Positions 55,790 to 64,000 of a stretch of 64,000 bases of DNA are shown piece after piece. Origin of the DNA: Pictodentalium vernedei (lineage: Eukaryota; Mollusca; Scaphopoda; Dentaliida; Dentaliidae); assembly GCA_031216915.1 (NCBI GenBank), contig CM062296.1, forward strand, positions 662,657,838 to 662,721,837, written 5' to 3'. Position 1 is the first letter of the stretch. Every line of letters begins with the position of its first letter. The notes beneath the pieces were generated by a model. That model saw nothing but the letters and a program-made list of their open reading frames with translations, was not told the DNA's origin and did not search any database. The position numbers and the translations under genes were made by a program.

Positions 55790-57568
55790 TAGCTTAACTT
55801 GACAAAGTCAAGATAAGCTATTGCCATCATGCATGCAGAAGTCTTTTAGTCTGAGTCTCTCAGTCTGTTCACTTTTTCCTTTTGCACAGGCTACACCTCG
55901 TAGTTCATATCTGATCATCACGAAATTTCATACGCAGGTTTGAGGTCATGTCTAGATGAGAATGCCCCCTTTTTGTTATGTTCGGTCAAAATGATGGCTG
56001 CCCGAGACCAAAACCCGAAAACCTTTAGCACAGCCTACAGGTCGTAGTTATGAAGAGATTTCATTGTAACTTGGTAGTATGACTCTGTATAATGGCTAGA
56101 TGAAAACGTCCCCTTTTGGTCATGATCTGTCAACCGTGTTGGTTGCCTAAGCCCAAAACCCAAAAACTTTTAGCATAGTCTTCAGGTCGTATTTAATATG
56201 AAGGGATTTCAATGTAACTTGGTAGGATGACTGCATATGATGTCTAGATGAGAACTTCCCCATTTGGTCGTGATCGGTCAACTGTGATGGCTACTGGGGC
56301 CTGAAGCCCAAAAACCTATAGCACAGTCTACAGGTTGTATTTATGAAGGGATTTCTTTGTAACTTGGTAGGAGGACTCCAGATAATGTCTAGATGAGAAC
56401 GTCCCCTTTTGGTCACGTTTGTTCAACCATGACTGCTGCCCGACTACAGGTCGTATTTATGAAGGGATTTCATTGTAACTTGGTAGGATGACTCAGTATA
56501 ATGTCTAGATTAGGCCATCCCCTTTTTTTTTAATGATCTGTCATCCATGATGGCTACTCATGCCCGAAGCCCGAAAACCTTTAGCACAGCCGACAGGTCG
56601 TATTTATGAAGGGATTTCATAGTAACTCGGTAGGATGACTCTGTATAATGTCTAGATGAAAATGTTCCCTTTTGGTCATGATCTCTCCACCTTGTCAGCT
56701 GCCCAAGCCCGAAACCCAAAAACTTTTAGCACAGTCCACAGGTCGTATTTAATATGGGGGGATTTCATTGATGGCTACTGGGGCCTGAAGCCCCAAAATC
56801 TATAGCACTGTCTACAGGTTGTATTTATGAAGGGATTTCATTGTAACTTGGTAGGAGGACTCCAGATAATGTCTAGATGAGAACTTTCCCCATTTGGTCG
56901 CAATCGGTCAACTGTGATGGCTACTGGGGCCTGAAGCCCCAAAACCTTTAGCACAGTCTACAGGTCATATTTATGAAGGGATTTCATTGTAACTTGGTAG
57001 GATGACTCCAGATAATGTCTAGATGAGAATGTCCCCTTTTGGTCTTGATCGTTGAACCATGACTGCTGTCGAGCGCAAAGCCCAAAAACCATTAGCACAG
57101 ACTACAGGTCGTATTTATGAAGGGATTTCATTGTAACTTGGTAGGATGACTCAGTATAACATCTAGATGAGGACGTCCCCTTTTGGTTGCGATCGGTCAA
57201 CCATGATGGCTACCCAGGCCCGAAGCCCGAAAACCTTTAGCACAGTCTACAGGCTGTATATTTGAAGGGATTTCATTGTAACTTGATAAGATGACTCATT
57301 TTGGAATAATTTCGCTGTAACTTCGTAACTTTGTTTGACATACATTAACTGTGAGGGCCACATTAACCCACCCCTTAATTCTTTAGTGCAGTCTACACCA
57401 CAAATTATTTTATTGAAAATGGCACACAGGGAACAGAAATTAACATATTCTCAATTATCACAATTCTTGTCGTATTTCATAATCCTTTCATAAACATTGA
57501 ACCTTATCCTTCTAATCAAACACAACACACAGTCAAGTTAAGCTACAGTTTCATTGACACTTTCATTT
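55790..57568 (+). mobile_element. Element E, copy 2, uninterrupted
   Basis: The 5' hairpin is AGCTTAACTTGAC-AAA-GTCAAGATAAGCT (55791-55819), with a TCTGAGTCTCTCAGTCTGTTC tract after it. About nine core units spaced about 145 bp follow, each with GGGATTTCATTGTAACTTGG, GATGACTCCAGATAATGTCTAG and CCCGAAAACCTTTAGCAC variants. The 3' module (57290-57568) ends AAGTTAAGCTACAGTTTCATTGACACTTTCATTT. It is the empty-site reference for the nested copy E1. Confidence 0.85.
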
Positions 57569-57611
57569 CAGATTTTCCATTCTGCCTCAGACCTTGAAGC
57601 TAATGTTTTAG

Positions 57612-57675
57612 CAGTGTTTTCTAGTCAAGTCTTGGCAACGTGTGTAGGCAGCCAAGACTTGACTGGAAATCACTG
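57612..57675. repeat. Foldback hairpin, 25-bp arms
   Basis: The arms CAGTGTTTTCTAGTCAAGTC..TTGGC and their near complement (about 22 of 25 pairs) flank a 14-base loop. It lies directly after element E2. Confidence 0.85.
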
Positions 57676-57784
57676 TCCATCGAATTTGATAATTTGATAA
57701 TTATCTTCTCATCATTACATAGTGAAGCACCTGTTCTTATCTAAGTTGACTTGAGCACATTAAGGTTCAAATGAAATCATTATA

Positions 57785-58745
57785 TTTTTATGCCCCCCCC
57801 CCCCTCCCAAAATTTCGGGTGTATCTAGTGTTTGTCATTTCTATCCATCTGTCTGTCCATCAAGAAGATTTTTACGTCTGCTCCATAACTCTGAGATGCT
57901 TTGTTGGATTTTGTTGAAACTTGGCATACATGTTGCTTATGGGGAGACGACGGGTTGCGTACAAATTTTTATACCCCCATTTTCAAAGAAAATGGGGGTA
58001 TACTGGATTACATGCATCCGTCCGTCTGTCCGTCCATCTGTCCGTCCGTCCGTCCGTCCGTCCGTCCGTCCGTCCGTCCATATGTGAGTCCGTCCGAAAG
58101 TATTCATAACTTAAGTAAATTATTATTTTTTATAATATTTGTTGGTCATAGATATGCCCACACTAGTTATTTTTTTTTATTATTTTTTTTTTTTTTTATT
58201 AATTGTTCACTTAGAAATTGTGTCCGTCCGAGCCAAATTTTGTCTGTTCAGCCTGTATCTCGGGTATCGAAGTTTCTATTGCAATGAAATTTGCCATGAA
58301 CACTGCTTATGGTATAGGCTTTAAAAAAAGGATTCAACTGTATTTCTCACATCCTCCTTTTTAGAGTTATCCCCATTTTTTGACTTAGAAATTGTAGGAA
58401 ATAGACATTATTTGTCTGTTCAGCCTGTATCTCAGGTATGGGTTATCGGATTTTTTAGTGAAATATGGCATGAAGTTTGCCTATGACAAAGGCTTCTGCC
58501 TCATTGCATAAAACTTCCAAACACCAAACAATTTACCATACCTTTTGACTTAGAAATTGTTGAAAACTTTCGAAGAAAATGGAAGTGGGGGGGGGGGTGT
58601 ATACTGGATTGTGTCCGTCCATCTGTGTATCTGTCCGTCAGTCCATACGAGAATATTCATAAATGATATTTGTTGGTCATAGCTATGCCCACACTAGGTG
58701 GTACACCACATGGGGGTATGCACTGGACGAAAGTCCAGCTCTTGT
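57785..58745 (+). mobile_element. Hairpin-headed element H nested in a related element
   Basis: 57785-57966 is the head of one element (C run, then TTTCTATCCATCTGTCTGTCCATC). At 57970 a perfect hairpin TATACCCCCATTTTC-AAA-GAAAATGGGGGTATA starts element H. It is followed by an (xCGT)n tract (58018-58080) and a core with repeated 'ctgttcagcctgtatctc'. A second CCGT tract lies at 58613-58650. The 3' end is the hairpin CTGGAC-GAAA-GTCCAG (58723-58738) plus CTCTTGT. Confidence 0.72.
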
Positions 58746-58945
58746 TGTTTTGTTCGATGGAGGGCAAGATCATTGCCATGTCAGGGGCAAAGTGAGTGAC
58801 AATCTCTTGTTTATTTTATTTTTTGATGAATTGTTGATCTTTGACACTGATGCAGAGGCACTGGAAATGTGTTCCCAAAGGGTGGGGGGAGGGGGGGGCT
58901 GTTTTCTTCCAAAGTTTGAAGTAGTTTGCACAGTAGGCTTGGGTT

Positions 58946-59112
58946 ATTGTTTATTGGGACAATAGCCAGGGTCATATCTTGTCAGACATTTTTATGGGTG
59001 GAGGAAGCCTGAGTACCCAAAAAGAACCACCGAGCAGTGGCAAGCAGCTGTCAGGCTCTCCAACTTACTAACTTGACACAAGCCGAATTAGCGGTGGTTG
59101 AAGGTGGGCTGA
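58946..59112 (-). repeat. SINE fragment, minus strand
   Basis: In reverse complement this shows the SINE body and 3' region (complement of 'ttatgggtggaggaagcctg' and 'accaccgagcagtggcaag'). The tRNA head is missing. A separate degenerate plus-strand fragment lies at 59369-59440 (TTGCCATTGCC .. CTTCCTTCCACTCCC). Confidence 0.7.
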
Positions 59113-59285
59113 GGCATTTAACACATTGATATTGGCGCAATGGCCGAGTCGCTGAGGCATTTAACAACACATTGATATTAGTACAGTGGCTGAGGTATTT
59201 AACAGATTGATAATGTGGCACAACGTGTTCAGGTATTTAACACATTGATACTGTGGCATATAGTGGACAAAAGATATTTAACACA
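59113..59285 (+). repeat. Minisatellite seeded by a tRNA-like A-box segment
   Basis: Four to five units of 'aggYatttaacacattgata' spaced about 42-52 bp. One unit carries GGCGCAATGGCCGAGTCGCTGAGGCATTTAAC (59138-59169), which reads like the 5' arm of a tRNA-Leu/Ser-type gene with an A box (TGGCCGAGT). No complete tRNA fold follows. Confidence 0.65.
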
Positions 59286-59484
59286 TTGATAGTGTATGTT
59301 CCACCACCCTTTTCTGCCTGTCGGCTAAAATCAATTTTTATGAATGGTTAATGTTTTGAAAAGATACTTGCCATTGCCTTGTGAGTTTCTATGGGTATTT
59401 CACTTCCTTCCACTCCCAAAACAATCTGACTCGAGTCAAATGATTTTACTTTAGATTTTGGAAGTATTAAACCCTAGTAACAAA

Positions 59485-60328
59485 TAGTGATGAACCAATT
59501 ATGAAAACTTGCTATCAACTGATTACCGGTTATTTCTCTGCCGATTATGCCGATTCCGATGGCTGAAGTAGGACACGGAAGAAAATCTGTTGGTGCCTGT
59601 TATACTACAGAATTTCATTGATAAATCATCAATTACGAAAGCTTAATACCACATAAGTTCTCAGAGTATGCATACTTAGTGCAGGGCAATATTAGCCAAA
59701 ATAATATTTGCATTTTGGTTGGAGTGTGGGGAAAAGATTGTTATTAACGATACAATCACACGATATTGTTCTCGTGAATATTGTGTTTTATTCTGGTAAA
59801 TAGTGTTAATTTGGTTTTGTGTAAGGATACAATACACTCAGCTGTATTAACCAGGAATATACTGAGCACACATAATTTGTGTCTTAAATGAATAATAATT
59901 TTGATGTTAATGTGTGTTGTGAAGTCGTATGACGCATGGTTTACACATTTGTCAGAATGTATTATTCAGTATTCTTTTTTCAATGTGTTACCACCCTTGA
60001 TGTGTTTCTCTAATGTTTACATGAACTCTACAATTTTCACATGAACTCTACAATTTTCGGGAAATGGTGGCGATCTCGTACGATTGCAGTTGGTAAATTC
60101 CGTAATATCTCTGCTTTGCAAATCCCTAAATTTTCTGCTATGCACTAGACAATTTTTTAATGAGGAAACTTTATTGAAATGGCCAGATATCAAAGGGATT
60201 TTCAGTATTCAATGTTAAATATAGAATAACCGGAAACTGCCAGTTTTCAACTGGCGGTTGTCATAATCGGCCGATGCCTCATAACCGGCCTGTTCCGATT
60301 GCTGATTCCGATTATCGGTTCATCACTA
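59485..60328. mobile_element. hAT-like non-autonomous transposon, 844 bp
   Basis: The ends are TAGTGATGAACCAATTATG and, inverted, TAGTGATGAACCGATAATCG. The flanks GTAACAAA (59477-59484) and TTAACAAA (60329-60336) match at seven of eight bases, as expected for an 8-bp hAT duplication. Both subterminal regions contain CCGATT / AATCGG and ACCGGTTAT motifs. No transposase frame is seen. Related CCGATTACCGGTTATT and ATTCCGATTG blocks at 61035-61105 and CCGATTGTGGTGGCCGGTTC at 61595-61623 suggest further fragments. Confidence 0.7.
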
Positions 60329-61191
60329 TTAACAAATATTGACACTTATCCTGCTATACCCCTTTTACCATAGATAGAGCCCTATATATATATATATGTG
60401 AGGAAGTTTAATAAAATTTATAACACAGTCCTGTCTCCATCAACTAATGAAATATTGGAAAAACCACTGTTAGCTCTATCCAAAAATAAGCATGAAGTAA
60501 TGCATACTTTATGTATATTGGGTAAAGCTAGATTTTATGCTTTTGATTTTTACAGTACATGAGGGAATAAATCACCACTTTAACATCCACAAAGTAGACT
60601 TCCCATCCATATAGTCAGTACTGTAATTATAGAATTGGGTGAAAAATGCTAACTTAAAATTAGCAATATGGACCTGTGGGTTGAACCTGGAGATCCATTG
60701 ACTGAAACTTTGCTTGTGCATTCTAATACTTTTTCACTGAATTGGAGTTCAATATTCAGGGGATGATTTTAGTACTTGAGAATCTGAAGAGCTAGTGGAC
60801 ATCTACCGATAACCTTACTTGCTAGACAGAAATCTACCCCCCCCCCCCCCCCCCCCCCTACAAGTAAGTGCAGATCATGGATGACTGGTAGAATACCTGG
60901 TAGTTCATTAGCTTTGAATTTGCCTGTTGGGTCATCAAGTTTCTATTGGTCTAGCAACTGAGAATAGGGGAAGATTTCACCTTTGGGCGGTAGAGTACCA
61001 AATATCCTATAGTATTCAACCAATTACCAAAAATGGTAGTTGACCGATTACCGGTTATTTGAGCTCACATTCGGCCGATTCTGATGCCTATTCCGATTGT
61101 AATACCGTGCACTAATAGGCAAGTCAAGGCTCGAAAGAGCTACATTAAACTGAACATTTTTCACAGTGTTAAACTTCGTTACCTGGGGTCA
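60329..61191. other. Unassigned DNA with a C22 run
   Basis: This contains 22 consecutive C at 60837-60858, a (TA)n run near 60385-60400 and a hAT-like fragment at about 61030-61115. No exon is recognised. Confidence 0.4.
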
Positions 61192-61286
61192 CAGTAAAAT
61201 TACCAGTCGCGCACACCTGGGTTGTAAAACGTGGCTGTCAAAGCCACATTTACTGCCCAAGTGCGTTCGACTGGTAATTTTACTGC
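61192..61286. repeat. Foldback hairpin, about 45-bp arms
   Basis: The arms CAGTAAAATTACCAGTCG .. GTAAAACGTGGCT pair with AGCCACATTTACTG .. CGACTGGTAATTTTACTG around the loop GTCA. Confidence 0.88.
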
Positions 61287-61764
61287 GACTTGAGTCATTG
61301 GAGTGCAACCTTCACTTTTCCGGTATGAACTGGCGATTGCCGCAAGCATGCTCAATTGTAAGCTTTACATGTCGTTTAACTTGTATATCCTGCAAAGGGG
61401 CTTCTTGAGAGATTAAGAATACACATTGTGGTTGTTTCTTAACTTTATTGAATGGTGTCATTGACATCATTTTACATTAACAATTGAACAATTGCAGAAG
61501 ATAATACAATGCGGTTAATGAATCATCACAAAATGCTTGGCAAGAAGCGGTTGAACCGATGTTCCAGGAGTCACAGTCATTGTCATCTGATTGCCCACAA
61601 TCGACCGATTGTGGTGGCCGGTTCTGATCATTGGTTGAACCCTATCATCCTGTGCTTATTGTTCTTATGTTATCTTATCTGAATGAAAAGTTCTCCCTGG
61701 TTGTTTTGAGGTAAATAAACTTTCTACTTACTCTACATCAGCAAATCTATTGACTAATCTTTAG

Positions 61765-61891
61765 AGGTTATTATGTGCTTAGTTTCATATCTGCCGAGAT
61801 ATCAGCCCAAGGGAACTTCATATCAAGGCTGATGTGAAGTTACCGAGGGTTGATATCTCGGCCATTAAGCAACTAACCATGTAATAATCTC
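61765..61891. repeat. Foldback hairpin, about 60-bp arms
   Basis: The outer arms AGGTTATTATGTGCTTAGTT and AACTAACCATGTAATAATCT pair. The inner arms CCGAGATATCAGCCC .. GGAACTTCATATCA pair with TGATGTGAAGTT .. GGGTTGATATCTCGG. Probably a foldback MITE. Confidence 0.85.
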
Positions 61892-64000
61892 TTTATTTAT
61901 AAAATCTAAACAAATCAATTACAAAAGGTTCTCCGGTCTATTACAGTTTACTGACAGTGTTATTGTCTCTCACTCTTTTTGCCAAGTCCTAAGTTTCCTC
62001 TTCTTGTAGTTCAGCTGTCCGAACATATCGGCTTCTTCACTGGGGAAGCCGCAATGTCCAGATAGCTGAACTGTCTCTTCTCCCACTACGATGAATCTCC
62101 ACTTATGGCTCTGAATCCTAGTTTGAGATGAATCTTCTGTACAATTCTCTTCTTTCTTCTCTTCATCCACCTAATCCTTACTTATTGCCATCTTTAATTC
62201 ATCGTGTTACAAAACTCTCCTTCAAACAACCCTATCATGCCGGTAACACCAAGTTTCTTGATTGTGTTCGACAAGTAACTGTTGACATTTCAATTCAACA
62301 AATTGGTTGTGCGTAGTAATGCATCATGGGGGACACCTCTAGCTTGGTTCACATTGGCCAAGATTAGTGTCATATAAGCCCAGTTTGAAGCTATATCAGA
62401 CAACTTATTTTATGGGGAATTCTGGGAAAGAAAATCAAATCCAATAAATAAATGATGATACTTTCTCTGTGTGGATATTTCAACAGAGTATGTTTGATGG
62501 CGTGGGGATCAGTCATAAGCTTTGATGCCCACTTCTTGTCCAGTGCAGCCTACTTAATCAGATATTTCTTAATTTAATAACCCTGTTAATTGCATATAAC
62601 TTCTAGACACAAAACTGACTACTATTCTTCCAGTCCAAATTTTACCTTGTAATTTTCTATATGTTTTTGAGTAAATTCATGCTAAGTAAAAAATTTAAAA
62701 ATCTTGTGATCTGTCAAAGATTTACTCTTGACAATGACAGCCACAGAAATCTTCACATTATATAGACTTATCTTTTTTGTCTCAGTAATATATGCATTCT
62801 GTCTATTATATTGTGTTTGACAGAGAACTCTGTCGTACAGGTATTATAGCATAGAGATGTGCAGTTAACCGAAAATTTGGTTCAGTTTCAATTATGTTAT
62901 CAAAACCAAAACAATTACAGAAAACCTGTCATTGAAATTTCCAACTTCAGTGTTGAAAAACTTTAATCAGGTCTTTACTTCTTAGAATAAAGAGAGAAAC
63001 AATCTAAAGTGAACTTTTTTTTCAAACTTTAGAGTCACGATACCCCTATTTTCAGAACAGATGCACTAATTGGTGTTGCGTTCAAGCATGGCATTTACCA
63101 TGAAAATAGGTGACAAGCTTGCTTCTTATGCATCGTGTTTTCAATGTTCATCTGTTTATCAAATGCTGTTTCCTTTGCAGAACTGGGACTTGCCACTTGT
63201 TCCACATTTTTAATGTCAAATATATTTATTTCTACACGTAATTTTGAAAGCTTGGAACTCCAAAACTGGCTTTAAAATCACAGTTGTAGCTGGATGGAAA
63301 TTTAGGGTTGCAATGAACTACATGAGCGACTTTTACTCAATAAAATTTGTTTAGGGTCGGCATAATGTTTAGGGTCACCTTTGGGGTTATCTTAAGCACA
63401 GGTATGTGGGGAGGGGTGCTAATTTTCCAACAGACTCGAAAAATCATTTTTCTCAAACTTGAAACTTGAGATTTATGCAAATGTTGTGCTCAGGTAATCA
63501 AGAGTACTCGTATATTACACAGGTGTGTTGCACCAGAAAGGGAGTCCTTGTCAGCACTTGACTGGTGCCTAAATTAACATCTAATATGATTTTCTACCCT
63601 AAAATATATTTGAACTTTTTCATAAAAGCACAAGAAGGACTTGCAAACCTTGTACCTCATGAACCACTGGATTGTACTCGGTGACCTACAAGATGCCAGT
63701 TTGCAAATACTTTTTGTGTTTTGTTCTCAGAAATTTTGAATAATCGCCGAAGGAAAATTTTGTAGTTATTCACCATCCCATGTCCAGCTACTATGTAGTT
63801 CCAACAGTTGAATAAATTACAGTTTTAAACAATTTAAGACAGAGAGTGCTGCTATAAAAAGATTGAATTTGACTTGGATATTTCGGCGAAGTGTCATGTT
63901 CTGTTTTATTTTATAAATGGGTCGTTTTTAAGGTTTTTTTTGTTTGAAGCAAATACTGCATGTACTGCCAAAAACATCATCCCAAGTGCAAATCAATGTA
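61892..64000. other. Unassigned DNA
   Basis: A 66-codon minus-strand frame at 61970-62170 (charged, MDEEKKEENCTED start) overlaps a plus-strand frame, and neither has splice or homology support. 62855-62900 resembles a hAT-type terminus (AGAGATGTGCAGTTAACCG) but has no visible partner. The rest shows no recognisable features. Confidence 0.35.

Noticed and set aside
16230..57568. AGTGTCATTGACACT hairpins as transcription terminators
   Set aside because: They recur only at the 3' ends of mobile elements, so they are element ends and not gene terminators.
61970..62316. Overlapping charged minus-strand and plus-strand frames
   Set aside because: Neither has splice, promoter or family support, and the overlap means that at most one could be real.

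Overview
The window looks like non-coding, repeat-dominated nuclear DNA of an animal, most likely a marine invertebrate. Introns, AT-rich composition, tRNA- and 5S-derived SINEs, a DIRS-type retrotransposon and abundant hairpin-ended, satellite-cored elements like the 'pearl' elements described in bivalves all point that way. A mollusc is my best guess, but another lophotrochozoan or an invertebrate deuterostome is not excluded. No complete single-copy host gene is visible. One convincing internal host exon (10532-10717) sits between two mobile elements, and one much weaker exon candidate lies at 53756-53976.

Layout. 1-7115: SINE copies (one with a 14-bp target duplication), a chimeric satellite-cored element (2691-4873) and unassigned DNA. 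7116-13060: hairpin-ended elements A1 and A2, a 1.6-kb TIR transposon nested in A1, the host exon and a long-TIR MITE. 13437-25790: back-to-back tandem-repeat elements (families B, C, A3, A4) with a SINE nested in C. 25791-34430: a TTAA-type MITE, a strict 165-bp array, element D interrupted by A5, and an (ATCC)n-headed element. 34431-43464: an 80-bp-arm palindrome, element E1 interrupted by A6 (which carries a 120-bp A/T-tract satellite) and by F1, two MITEs and a 5S-headed SINE. 43733-53420: a DIRS1-like retrotransposon whose right terminal repeat is split by a 3,882-bp TIR transposon. 53421-64000: a MITE, uninterrupted element E2, an (xCGT)n-headed element H, an 844-bp hAT-like element, a tRNA-like minisatellite, foldback hairpins and unassigned DNA.

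The most interesting object is the nested transposon at 49310-53191. Its one large intact reading frame (825 codons, minus strand) lacks any recognisable DDE transposase. It carries the full acidic set of a FEN1/XPG structure-specific nuclease followed by a C-terminal CXC cysteine cluster. It has inverted ends, a 3-bp TAA target duplication and a 29-bp subterminal inverted repeat. It landed in a DIRS element whose own gag, RT/RNase H and recombinase frames are broken, so it is the younger arrival.

The second theme is a set of small elements built to one plan: a 5' terminal hairpin, a (CCGT/CCAT)n-like tract, a tandem core of about 160-170 bp and a short 3' hairpin. Unrelated sequences fill the same slots, identical ends surround different cores, and nested copies give near-exact empty sites with no or almost no target duplication. 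This fits rolling-circle (Helitron/Helentron-like, 'pearl'-type) non-autonomous elements.

All coordinates of repeat ends were read by eye and may be off by a few bases. Nothing was checked by alignment or database search.
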